A stretch of 24,114 nt of DNA. Origin: Thecamonas trahens ATCC 50062 (lineage: Eukaryota > Apusozoa > Apusomonadida > Apusomonadidae). This document shows, piece after piece, positions 15,220 to 23,317 of this stretch. A program made the position numbers and the translations under genes. Within the stretch, counting starts at the first letter, position 1, and every line of letters begins with the position of its first letter. Under the pieces are notes generated by a model that saw nothing but the letters and a program-made list of their open reading frames with translations, did not search any database and was not told where the DNA came from. The stretch spans positions 4,862 through 28,975 of the forward strand of contig NW_013657666.1 of NCBI RefSeq assembly GCF_000142905.1. The letters are read 5' to 3'.

Positions 15220-16867
15220 ATGGCGGCGTGGTGTGAGGAGGATGCAGAGGCTCGCCGAGACGAGCTGCTGGCGCTGGAATCCATTTACGGTGACGGTGTG
15301 GCGCGGATTGGCAAAGGCGGCGTTGTTCGCCAAGCAGCCCCAGGCGGCGACGATGACGACAGTTCCGAGAAGAATGCTGCTCTTGACGCGTACACGGTGG
15401 CAGTGGCTGTTTCGCTCCCTGATGAGTTTGCGCTGCAAGCGGTGTGGGGTGGTGGCGATGGCCAAGACGTCGAGTTCAAGATCGCACACTTGCCGCCCAT
15501 GGTGCTGCACGTCGAGCCGCGCGAGGGCTATCCCTCGCGCTGCTTGCCGGGTTTCCGGCTGATGTGCGACTGGCTGACCCAGGAGCAGATGGAGGCGCTG
15601 GCAGAGGTGGTGCGGGCTGAGGTGCTGGACGATGCCGAGGGCAACGTGATTGTCTTCAGCATCATCTCGTTCCTTGCCGCCGAGGTGCTGGACGCGCTGG
15701 CCATCGACTCGGTCCTCGTCCTCGAGTCGCAGCAGAACTTTTTGGCTCGCCGGCCGGCTCTGATGCCGAGGCGGAGGCACGGCGGGCGTTTGCAAGCGAG
15801 GGCGCTGGCGTTGACGAGTCGGTGCTTGAGGTGGAGAGCCTGATGCCTTCCAATCTCGATGATGTCATCGCGCTGGTGCTCGAGCACGACGGCGCGACCA
15901 AGCTTGCACAGTTTGAGGCTTCGCAACAAGAGTGTGCGGTGTGTTTCAACGACGATGCACTTGGCTCGTCCTTCACCATTCTCCCGTGTGGACACTACTT
16001 TTGCAGCGAGTGCATGACGCGCCTCGTGACGCTGTGCATCACCGAGAACCGGCTCGACGACCTCGTCTGCCCCAACCTCGAGTGTACAGGTGAGATCGGG
16101 CCGGCCACTGTGGCAGGTCTGGTTGACGCTGAGCTGTATGCCAAGTACGACCGGTTCTCACTACAAAAGGCGCTGGCGGCGATGGAGGACGTAGCGTTCT
16201 GCCCGAGGCCAACCTGCGGGACGCCCAGCCCGCTGCACGCCGAGACCCAGCAGGGCGTGTGCCCGAAATGCAACTACATGTTCTGCGGGCTGTGCCTCAT
16301 GACTTCGCACTCGACACCGTGCCTCGGGCCCGAGGCACGGGTCAAGATGCTCAAGGAGCGGGCAGCCCAGAACAAGTTGCAGCAGCAGGAGCTGCTCTCG
16401 ATCGACTTTATCGCGCGGACGTCCAAGTTCTGTCCGACTTGCGGTGCCGTCATCTACAAGAACGGTGGCTGCGCCAAGGTGACGTGCATCCGCTGCAATC
16501 AAGCCATGTGCTGGCGATGCGGCGTCGCCATCTTGTCGTACGACCACTTTCAAAGTCGCAATGCAAGCTCTTTGATCGCGAGCCCGATCCGGCCGAAGGT
16601 GCCCGGAATCTGCACTTCCAGGTCGACATGAACATCCAACGCATGATGCACATGCGGTTTTTTGGTGCGACTCATCACGCCAAGATCGTCCGCAAGAAGT
16701 GCCCCTTCTGCGGCCGAATGGCCGCCAAGATGACCAAGGACAACAACATCCGATGCCCGGCCTGTCGCAACTCGTTTTGCTTCACCTGTGGCGCCGTGGT
16801 ACGCAAGGGTCACTTTGGCCCTGGCAAGTGCAAGCAGCATACCGATCTTGTACAGGAAGCGACCTAG
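15220..16867 (+). CDS. RNF14: RWD-RBR E3 ubiquitin ligase, RNF14/ARA54-like, with two frame breaks
   Basis: The ATG at 15220 gives MAAWCEEDAEARRDELLALESIYGD, the standard RWD opening (the frame is also open back to 15019). RWD spans about residues 8-165. At TTTTT (15739-15743) the frame must shift -1, then reads GSPAGSDAEAEARRAF. RING1 (about 239-290) shows CAVCF, CGHYFCSEC and CPNLEC; an IBR follows with CPRPTC, CPKCNYMFCGLC. The Rcat/RING2 (about 403-435) is CPTCGAVIYKNGGCAKVTC ... CWRCG, the Cys of NGGC being the expected ubiquitin-thioester residue. At AAA (16552-16554) a second -1 shift leads to KSQCKLFDREPDPAEG and a final Cys/His cluster, CPFCGRMAAK ... CPACRNSFCFTCG ... HFGPGKCKQHT, as in plant and protist RWD-RBR proteins. 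The restored length is about 549 residues. The ligase family is certain; the breaks look like sequence errors. Confidence 0.85.
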
Positions 16868-16966
16868 TAGCCTACCTAACACTCTTCGCCCGCCATCATC
16901 ACCACGCCCGCCTCCACCCACCACATCGCCACCAACACAGCACAGTTACCTGCTGCTCCACCCCCA

Positions 16967-16987
16967 GCACACACACACACACCACTC
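16967..16987 (+). promoter_or_regulatory. CA-repeat leader ending ACACCACTC before the 16996 start
   Basis: A CA run ends with ACACCACTC (16979-16987), then TCGCCACC directly before the ATG. This is the cleanest example of the leader pattern shared with the starts at 6163 and 14692, here merged with a Kozak-like GCCACC. Confidence 0.5.
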
Positions 16988-16995
16988 TCGCCACC

Positions 16996-18321
16996 ATGCC
17001 GTGGCTCACCCCAATGGGAGGAGCTGTGCTATATGGGGCAACATCGCTAGGCATGACATTGTACAACAAGTATGTGTTTGGTATGGGCTTCCCTCCGGTC
17101 TTCCTCCTCCTCGGACAGTCGCTCCTGGTCCTCCTTGCCTTTATGGCCATGTCTGGGCAAAGCGCCCACATCGAGTCAAGCAGAGGCTCCACTGGCAGCA
17201 AGGCCTCCAATGGCAGGGCAAAGTCATCCAAGTCGTCGTCTGGCAGGCCTGGTCCTCGGTCTACTCGGACTAGTCGATCCGCCCGTGATGATCGCGGCGC
17301 CCGTGGTGGTCGCGGTGGCCACGGCCCCACGCTGGCTCACTCCCATGGCTCGGCTCGGACGAGTGCTCCTGGTGCCGGCACATCGGCGTCAGCATTAGCA
17401 TCCTATTCACCGCCATCGGGACACTCGCCAAAACAGAACTGGAAAGATGCTGCTGTCGCCGTTTTGTTTGTGGGCAACAACGCGTTTTCGGTCCTTGCCC
17501 TCAAGTATGTCTCGCTGCCGATGTTTGGAGCCATCCGGAGAATGCTTGTTGCCGTCGTCCTCATCCTGCAGTACATGTTGTATGGACGGTTGCCCGAGCC
17601 GATGGGCGCGACGCTGGCGTCGGTAGTCCTAATCTGCGTCGGTGCACTGACAGCCGGCATGGCCGACGCCGCGTACTCGTTCGAAGGCTACGCGCTCACC
17701 GGGTGCTCGATGGTGTGCGCGGCCGGGTACCTGGTGGCGCTAGGCGCCGTGGGGCAGAGCCGGCCGTTTGCGCAGCTGCTGCGAACAAACGTGAGCTCGT
17801 GCGTTGTGGCTCTCACCGCCTTTCTCGTCTTTGAGACCCTTGTGCCGCACCACATGCTCGGCGGGCGACAGCCGGACGTGTATGTGGCAGCCGCGTTTGC
17901 CACGGACTCGAGTGCTTCACTGCTGCTGACGGTGGGCATTGTGGTCGGATCGGCGGCCATCGGCTTTCTTCTCAACTACTCACTGTTCGTGACGACAACC
18001 GAGTCGTCGCCGCTGACGGCGACGATTGTGGGCAACGCCAAGGCGCTGCTGACCGATGTGCTCGGCTCGCTTCTCTTTGCCGACGTCACCCTCACCGTGC
18101 GCTTTGTGTCAGGCATTGCGCTCACCCTCCTCGGCATCAGCATCTACTCGTGGGGCAAGTACACCGCGAGCCACGCCGTGACTGGCCGCGGGAGTGACGC
18201 TGCTGCCGTCCACGATCCGGACCTGGCGCTGGCCGGCTCGTCCGACTCGGGCTCGTGCCACGAGTTTGACGGCTGCGACTCGGTTGTCGACCTGCAGCGT
18301 GAGCTGCGGTCGCGAGTCTGA
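16996..18321 (+). CDS. SLC35/TPT-family nucleotide-sugar transporter (441 aa) with RG/Ser-rich loop insert
   Basis: Single exon. The first two helices (AVLYGATSLGMTLYNKYVF and FPPVFLLLGQSLLVLLAFMAM) are followed by a polar insert of about 95 residues (52-147) rich in Ser, Arg and Gly, with RGARGGRGGHG. The remaining helices follow: AVAVLFVGNNAFSVLALKYV then SLPMFGAIRRM, a family hallmark, and later TTTESSPLTATIVGNAKALL, matching the SLC35D/VRG4-like segment that lines the substrate site. About ten membrane segments and an acidic, Ser-rich cytosolic tail are visible. It should exchange a nucleotide sugar for the nucleoside monophosphate at the Golgi/ER. The substrate (GDP-mannose, GDP-fucose or UDP-sugar) cannot be told. 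It starts 128 bp after the RBR stop, and its ATG has the CA-type leader. Confidence 0.85.
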   Translation: MPWLTPMGGAVLYGATSLGMTLYNKYVFGMGFPPVFLLLGQSLLVLLAFMAMSGQSAHIESSRGSTGSKASNGRAKSSKSSSGRPGPRSTRTSRSARDDRGARGGRGGHGPTLAHSHGSARTSAPGAGTSASALASYSPPSGHSPKQNWKDAAVAVLFVGNNAFSVLALKYVSLPMFGAIRRMLVAVVLILQYMLYGRLPEPMGATLASVVLICVGALTAGMADAAYSFEGYALTGCSMVCAAGYLVALGAVGQSRPFAQLLRTNVSSCVVALTAFLVFETLVPHHMLGGRQPDVYVAAAFATDSSASLLLTVGIVVGSAAIGFLLNYSLFVTTTESSPLTATIVGNAKALLTDVLGSLLFADVTLTVRFVSGIALTLLGISIYSWGKYTASHAVTGRGSDAAAVHDPDLALAGSSDSGSCHEFDGCDSVVDLQRELRSRV

Positions 18322-18348
18322 TACGCCATGGCGTCAGCTCGGCGGAAG

Positions 18349-19443
18349 TTACTGCGCCGACGCGGCGCCCGGGCGCGGCTTGCGGATCCGCGGCAGGTAG
18401 TACGTCGACGAGCGGAAGTAGCGGTTGGAAATGCCCTGCCACTCGTCCTCCGACACGTCGAGGTCGACTGGCTCAAACTCGGTGGTGAAGCCGAGCTCGG
18501 CAAGCGAGATCTGAATGGTCTGGCAGGCGACGCCCTGGAAGAAGAGCGAGTCGGGCGTGATGCCGTTGAAGAACGAGTAGAGACCGCCGTCACGGAGAAT
18601 GATGGGCAGCACGTCGTGGAACTCGTCGAGGTCGTTGACATCGGAAAAGGTGTCAAAGAAGACAGAATCAAAGGTGCCAATGTCGTAGATGACGTCCTGC
18701 CAGCGGCCAAACACGATGCGGACGCCGGGCTTCTTGTCAAAGCCAAGATCGAGCATCCGCTGATAAACCTGCGGGTGGGCCTCGATGATGGTGTGCGAGC
18801 GCGGGCCCAGCTCGGCAATGGCCGTGTCGATGAGCCCGAGGCCAAAGCCGACATTGAGCACGTCGCCGCCGCTTGCGCACAGCTCCTTGGCGTGCGCAAT
18901 CATGAGTGGCTTCTCCCACTCCATCATCACACCGCGCTCGCGGTCGTCGATCAGGTTGTCGCCCTCGTACCGGACCTCGGAGCGAAGGTACGGATCGGCC
19001 TCACTCTCGGTCGCCGCTGCCGCCGCGGCAGCGTCATCCGTGCCCGACGCCGGGCGCGACGACTTGGCCGGCGGAAGCGACGACTTGCCGCGGAGGGCCT
19101 TGAAGATGAGCTCAGCCTGGACACCTGCGTTGACCAGAACGTCGACAACCTCCTGGTGACCATTGAGCAGAGCGTGGTCGCCAGCGCAGTAGCCCTTCCG
19201 ATCCAGGGCGTTCCACGGAGCGCCGGCGAGGAGCAGTGCGCTCACCACGTCGAGATTCCCGCTTCCTGCCGCCAGCATGAGCGGCGACAAGCCACGGACC
19301 GACTCCTGGTCCCGGACATCAGCACGGTCGGCAATGAGCTTGAGCGCCTCTTCGTTCTTCCCATCCTCAATAGCATGCATCAGTGGTGTGTACTCGGCCT
19401 TGAGCTCGGCTTCGGTTGCCGTCGATGTCGCTGTCGATGCCAT
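18349..19443 (-). CDS. RMT2: Ankyrin-repeat protein arginine N5-methyltransferase RMT2
   Basis: A 364-residue single-exon gene. Residues about 15-110 form ankyrin repeats (YTPLMHAIEDGKNEEALKL, LSPLMLAAGSGNLDVVSALL, DHALLNGHQEVVDVLVNAG). After an Ala/Ser linker, residues about 150-355 form the methyltransferase: YEGDNLIDDRERGVMMEWE, the SAM-binding NVGFGLGLIDTAI near residue 194, the acidic IIEAHPQVYQRM, GRWQDV, then FDSVFFDTFSDV and RDGGLYSFFNG. This ankyrin plus RMT2 order and length match yeast Rmt2, which makes delta-N-methylarginine on ribosomal protein Rpl12. That activity is inferred from homology. It is tail-to-tail with the transporter, only 27 bp between stops. The leader before the ATG reads ACACCCCACTCCC. 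Confidence 0.92.
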   Translation of the reverse strand: MASTATSTATEAELKAEYTPLMHAIEDGKNEEALKLIADRADVRDQESVRGLSPLMLAAGSGNLDVVSALLLAGAPWNALDRKGYCAGDHALLNGHQEVVDVLVNAGVQAELIFKALRGKSSLPPAKSSRPASGTDDAAAAAAATESEADPYLRSEVRYEGDNLIDDRERGVMMEWEKPLMIAHAKELCASGGDVLNVGFGLGLIDTAIAELGPRSHTIIEAHPQVYQRMLDLGFDKKPGVRIVFGRWQDVIYDIGTFDSVFFDTFSDVNDLDEFHDVLPIILRDGGLYSFFNGITPDSLFFQGVACQTIQISLAELGFTTEFEPVDLDVSEDEWQGISNRYFRSSTYYLPRIRKPRPGAASAQ

Positions 19444-19454
19444 GACTCTTTACC

Positions 19455-19470
19455 GGGAGTGGGGTGTGGG
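19455..19470 (-). promoter_or_regulatory. CACACCCCACTC leader before RMT2
   Basis: On the minus strand CCCACACCCCACTCCC lies 11 bp upstream of the ATG at 19443. It is a C-rich variant of the CACACCACTC block seen at other starts, without the long CA run. Confidence 0.4.
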
Positions 19471-19492
19471 TAGCCCAACGGCGGCTGTGTGA

Positions 19493-19529
19493 GGGATGGA
19501 TGGATGGCTGGCTGGCTGGCTGGCTGGCT
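19493..19529 (+). repeat. GGAT/GGCT tetranucleotide microsatellite
   Basis: A short GGAT run passes into about six GGCT units. It sits about 50-86 bp upstream of the RMT2 start, in the RMT2/ALKBH6 divergent gap, and is likely length-variable. Confidence 0.85.
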
Positions 19530-19834
19530 CACCGACGTGTACTGGCGGGTGGTGGTGGAGGTGAAGGGGGGTGGGACTATCGAGCGGTCGCGGATGGTCA
19601 TGGTTGCTGATGATGGGAGGTGAAAGTTGTGATGTGGGTGAAGGTGGAGGCGATGGAGGCCGAGAGTGAAGGATGGTGACCATGATGGTGTGGTAAGCAG
19701 CAATGATGTTGTCATGGGGATGGAGGACAAGAGAGCGGTAGGTGGCAAGGATGGGGATCGCAGGTTGTAGTAACCTGTCATATCCGCTGTATAGTCAGCA
19801 GATCGGTTGCCAAATGAGCCTGTGTGGGTAGAGG

Positions 19835-19981
19835 ATGTCGCCAGGTCCGGCATCGACTGTCCAGCTAGCCGCGGTCGGCGGCTACATCGGCGGTGCTTTG
19901 ATCGCGCACACTGCTCTCGCGCCCGTCAACGCGCACTACCAGCCCGTACTCGAAGTCGAGGGCATTGAGACGCACAATTGA
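19835..19981 (+). CDS. 48-codon mini-ORF overlapping the ALKBH6 start (TGATG)
   Basis: From the ATG at 19835 this frame encodes MSPGPASTVQLAAVGG, a small hydrophobic helix (AVGGYIGGALIAHTALAP) and a polar tail APVNAHYQPVLEVEGIETHN. An in-frame TAG lies two codons upstream of the ATG, so the frame is self-contained. Its TGA (19979-19981) shares one base with the ATG of the ALKBH6-like gene (TGATG), the arrangement used for termination-reinitiation. The composition looks protein-like and suggests a one-helix membrane microprotein, perhaps mitochondrial (inference). Alternatively, one missing T in AATTGATG would fuse it to ALKBH6 as an N-terminal extension, the same -1 direction as the other breaks here. 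No family is recognised. Confidence 0.4.
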   Translation: MSPGPASTVQLAAVGGYIGGALIAHTALAPVNAHYQPVLEVEGIETHN

Positions 19982-20826
19982 TGACATCGCTCAACTTTGC
20001 GGCGCTCCAGGCAGCGATGATGGCCGAGGCGGCGGCCGAGGCTGCGGCCGAGGCGGCGACGAAAGCGGCGGCCGAAGCAGGATCGGAAGCAAATGACCGT
20101 GTGCCAGTCGTGCTCGCGCAACCATGCCACGCTGGCTTGCTCGCAGGGTGGGCCGATGGCGAGGTCGAGCCTCTTGATGCGCTTGATGCGCTCGGCATCC
20201 GGGTCGTGCCTGAGTTTGTGACTGCCGACGAGGAGGCGGCGCTGGTCGAGTGCCTCGAGGCTGGCCGGTTTACGAGCGTGGGCGGACGCGAGCTACAGAA
20301 CCTCGGCGGCGTGCCTCCAGTCCTTGACGAGGGTCCAGGCATGGTGGTCGAGCCGCTCCCAGAGTGGCTCGGCGACGTTGTGGCTGCGCTCAACGCTGCT
20401 GGGCTGTACTCAGGCGAGGCGGCGGTGCCGAACCACTGCCTCGCCAATCGGTACCCGCCGGGAACCGGCATTGCGCCGCACTGTGATGGCCCGCGGTTTG
20501 CACCGCTCGTGGCTGACATCTCGCTCGGTGCCGATGCGGTGATGGTGTTCAGCGAGGTAGCCTCTCGCGAGATCGTGGCCGAGGTCGAACTGCCGGCGCG
20601 GTCGCTGCTGGTCTTTGCCCGTGACGCCTACCACAAGCACAAGCACGCCATCGCGTCGTCGCCTACATACGAGGGAAGTCCGACGCGGTACTCGCTGACA
20701 CTGCGGCGGGTGAAACGGGTGGCGGAGGCTGGCGCTGCGCGCGAGATCCTGTACACCGACGAAGGGCTACGGGCGGCACGGGCGGCCAAGTTCGCCCACC
20801 TGCGACTCATTTCGGAGAAGGAGTGA
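19981..20826 (+). CDS. ALKBH6: ALKBH6-like Fe(II)/2-oxoglutarate dioxygenase (AlkB family), 281 aa
   Basis: The start is ATG 19981. An Ala/Glu-rich helix (about residues 10-35) precedes the conserved region, which opens VVPEFVTADEEAALVE. Then come GRELQNLGGVPP (ALKBH6 has GRKLQNWGGLPH), PNHCLANRYPPGTGIAPHCDGP with the metal ligands H167 and D169, ADISLGADAVMVF, RSLLVFARDAYHKHKHAIA with the third ligand most likely H222, and TRYSLTLRRV with the 2-oxoglutarate-binding Arg. All align by eye with human ALKBH6, whose substrate is a nucleic acid or still unclear. Oxidative demethylation of an alkylated base or protein is inferred. It is convergent with ArfGAP (57 bp between stops) and overlaps the upstream mini-ORF by one base. 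Confidence 0.9.
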   Translation: MTSLNFAALQAAMMAEAAAEAAAEAATKAAAEAGSEANDRVPVVLAQPCHAGLLAGWADGEVEPLDALDALGIRVVPEFVTADEEAALVECLEAGRFTSVGGRELQNLGGVPPVLDEGPGMVVEPLPEWLGDVVAALNAAGLYSGEAAVPNHCLANRYPPGTGIAPHCDGPRFAPLVADISLGADAVMVFSEVASREIVAEVELPARSLLVFARDAYHKHKHAIASSPTYEGSPTRYSLTLRRVKRVAEAGAAREILYTDEGLRAARAAKFAHLRLISEKE

Positions 20827-20883
20827 TCGAGTAACGGGGCAGAGACTACTTTATCGGCGGTACGAGTGGCAGACAACACTGCG

Positions 20884-22964
20884 TTACGCATACCTTGTCT
20901 GGATGTCGTTGATGAACGACGAGAGCTGGGTGCCGAGCGAGGAGATGTCGGACTTGGCCTGCGAGGCCAGGCGGGCGGCAAGGTCCGACGCCGACGGGTC
21001 GGCGCCGCCGGCGGCTGCGGCGGACGACTCGCGGCCAAAGTAGGCGTCCGAGGAGATGGCGGCAGCGCCAGAGAACTGCGAGATGCGCGTTGCATGGGCT
21101 GACGGCTCCATCTGGTCCTCGAAAAAGTCGGAGGAGGAGATCGAAGTGGCGTTGCCGAAGCGGGCGCGAGCAATGTTGGGCGCGTTATCGACCGACGAGA
21201 CCGACTTTGCGGCCTTTTTCTTGTCGTCAAACGAGGTTCGGGTGTCGGTGGTACCCATGGCCGAAATGCGCTCGAACATGAGCTTGCGGCGCTCCTCCTC
21301 CTCAGCGGCGCGGGCGGCGGCGGCGGCAGACTCGGAGACCGAGGCCGCAGCGCCGGACGCGGCAGTGGTGGAGGTGGTCATAGAGAGGGCGGATGGGTGG
21401 CCGGCGTCGGCGGCAGCGGCCGACGACCCAAAGAGCGACGATGAGGTCGGCGGCGGGGTGGCCGGCGGCGGAGCGGCCTTGGCCTCCTGGATGTCGTCAA
21501 ACGAGGCGACAGCGACCTTCTGGGCGCCGAGCGAGGCGACCGGGCGCGCGCCGAGGCCGCCCGCCTTGCTCGCGCCGAGCTTCTTGGCGCCGAGGCGCGA
21601 GCGGTTGCGGCGGGCGCGCGGCTTGGACCCAAGCGACGAGGCCGTCAGCAGCGACGGCTGCGCCGAGCCGGACGCTGCCGGAGCCGTGCCGATAGCGGCA
21701 AAGGCGGCCGAGCCGTCGGCCGCCGAGGCGGCCGGCGCGGTCGCGGTCGCGGTCGCGGTCGTCTCGGTCGGAAACGCTGGCACCGGTGAGGTTGTGCCCG
21801 ACGCCGCCAACGACGATGCCGGCGACGGAGTCGTCGAACCGCCGACCCGCGGCGACCAGTTGGCCTCAGAAAAGGCGGCCTCGAAAAAGTCGACCGAGTT
21901 GTTCGACGGCGCCTCGGGCGCCTCGGCCTCGGCCTTGATTGCCGTCGTGAATGCCGACGGCAGCTTCGCCGCCTCAGCCTTGAGTGCTTCCTTGTACATC
22001 ATGGCGGCGCGCGACGAGTACTTCTTCAGGTGCTTGGTCTCGTTGGCCATGCCGTGCTTGCGGAAAAACGTCGCAGCCTTCTGGTTCCCGCCCACTTGCA
22101 TCATCTTCAGCTGCTTGTAGCTCCACAGATCGAGCTGCGTCGACCGCACAAACGTAAGGTGCACTCCCATGTTGCGGTGGATGGCCGAGCAGTCGATGCA
22201 CAGATACACGCCAAACGTGACCGACGACCACGTCGGCGACTTGGTGTTGCAGTCGAAGCAGACCTGCATCACCAACCACAGCGCCAACCGCAGCACATAA
22301 CATCACACCAGATCGTGCCCATGATAGCAAGCAGAGGTGGTTCAGCACACACGCCCAGCCGCAAGCAGCCGCGACGCCGCCCATGACACGGCCATGGACG
22401 GCAACCGCCAAGTGTAGTCATCCACAGCATGCGATGGTCCCGCGATACCACCAATACCCCGTCCAGCACACAAACCAAAAGCCATCGAACGCGATGTGTG
22501 AGTATGGGAGGCGCTGGCAAAGTGTAGAGAGCGCGAGGAAGAGAAGATGCGGCTGACTGCGGTCCGGGAAGCCGTGGCGGGTAGGGGAGGGGGAGAGGCG
22601 GCAAATATTGTGGCGGAGGCCACCCGCGGCACTTCTATGCCCATACCGCGGCTACATGATGGTTATGCGTCGGAAAAGCGAGCGATGGTGTGGAGAAGGC
22701 ATGTGGTAGTAGGGTGGTGGGGATGGGGTGGCTGTGGATGCGCTTTGGTATACGTGGCAGTGTGTGGAAGGTCGGCTCGTTGGTGGTGCGAAGAGCGCAA
22801 AACCGAGCGACGGCGACTTGAGCCAAGTCGTCCACAGGAGGTAGTGGAGCTACCAACTACATGCAAGGAGACAGGAGTGTACGTACCTTGTTGGCAGGGT
22901 CCTGGAGAAGCTTCTTGAACACAGCTTGCGACTCTTTCATTGTCGCCATCTCATTGTCGGACAT
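20884..22964 (-). CDS. ARFGAP3: ArfGAP2/3 (Glo3-like) ARF GTPase-activating protein, two exons, 485 aa
   Basis: The coding sequence is complement(join(20884..22263, 22887..22964)). Exon 1 encodes [26 protein letters not shown]; exon 2 continues [20 protein letters not shown], a C-x2-C-x16-C-x2-C zinc finger, and [13 protein letters not shown] with the catalytic Arg finger. The middle is Ala/Ser/Pro-rich low complexity. Near the C-terminus ISSSDFFED and ISSDAYFGR match the repeated Glo3 motif of ArfGAP2/3, and the end is amphipathic ([22 protein letters not shown]). The protein stimulates GTP hydrolysis on Arf1 during COPI coat cycling at the Golgi (family knowledge). Unspliced exon 2 has an in-frame ATG, but starting there would lose part of the ArfGAP domain. 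The CACACCCG leader lies 18 bp upstream of the ATG. Confidence 0.92.
22264..22886 (-). other. Long intron of the ArfGAP gene
   Basis: This is a 623-bp GT-AG intron in phase 0, with donor GTACGT and acceptor ATGCAG. It is several times longer than the other four introns here (86-166 bp). I see no convincing coding frame or tRNA inside it; the long frames on both strands are low-complexity. Confidence 0.85.
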
Positions 22965-23317
22965 GATGCCGGAGCAGCACAGCGACGGGTGTGTCTCTCT
23001 CAGTCATCCGTCAATCCCTGCCAACGATGACGGCAACGATTAATGGTGGGAGGAGGGGAGAAGGTGGGGGGAGAGGGGGGGGATGGGGATGGAACAGATG
23101 TAAGAAAGGAGGTAAAGGGTGGTGTGGTGGCTGGCGGTTGATAGTGTGTGTGGGGGAATGCGATGATGATGAGGTGTTGAGGGTGGTGCATGATCATCGT
23201 CTGCTCCCCCCTCCCCCCTCCCTCCCCTCCCCCCCCGCCCACCTCCCCCGCCCGCCCAAGTTGCGGCAAGAGCAACGCGCGAGGCGACACGCTCGTCTCA
23301 CCTCCGTGTTGGAGGCT
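22965..23317. other. Divergent ArfGAP/CNOT2 promoter with opposed G-rich and C-rich tracts
   Basis: This is a 353-bp gap. The plus strand has a G-run cluster at about 23046-23092 and a C-run cluster at about 23204-23258, so a purine-rich and a pyrimidine-rich tract face each other across about 110 bp. Each could form a G-quadruplex or triplex on one strand, and together they are roughly complementary. No coding frame is supported. Confidence 0.6.
22982..23000 (-). promoter_or_regulatory. CACACCCG-type leader element before ArfGAP
   Basis: On the minus strand AGAGAGACACACCCGTCGC ends 17 bp before the ATG at 22964. It matches the element upstream of the coiled-coil gene (5840-5858) at 17 of 19 positions. 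Confidence 0.45.

Larger units (their letters stand above)
19444..19834. other. Divergent gap between RMT2 and the ALKBH6 locus
   Basis: About 390 bp of G-rich, low-complexity sequence on the plus strand (GGTGG, GATGG repeats). It holds the RMT2 leader, the tetranucleotide repeat and a small inverted repeat CAGGTT-GTAGT-AACCTG (19761-19777). Long minus-strand frames here are Pro/Ser/His low-complexity shadows. No gene is supported. Confidence 0.55.

Noticed and set aside
19978-19980. Start of the ALKBH6 gene three bases earlier
   Set aside because: That codon is TTG; the real ATG is at 19981.
21056-22120. 354-aa plus-strand frame opposite ArfGAP
   Set aside because: It is an Ala/Ser/Glu-rich antisense shadow of a real, family-assigned gene.
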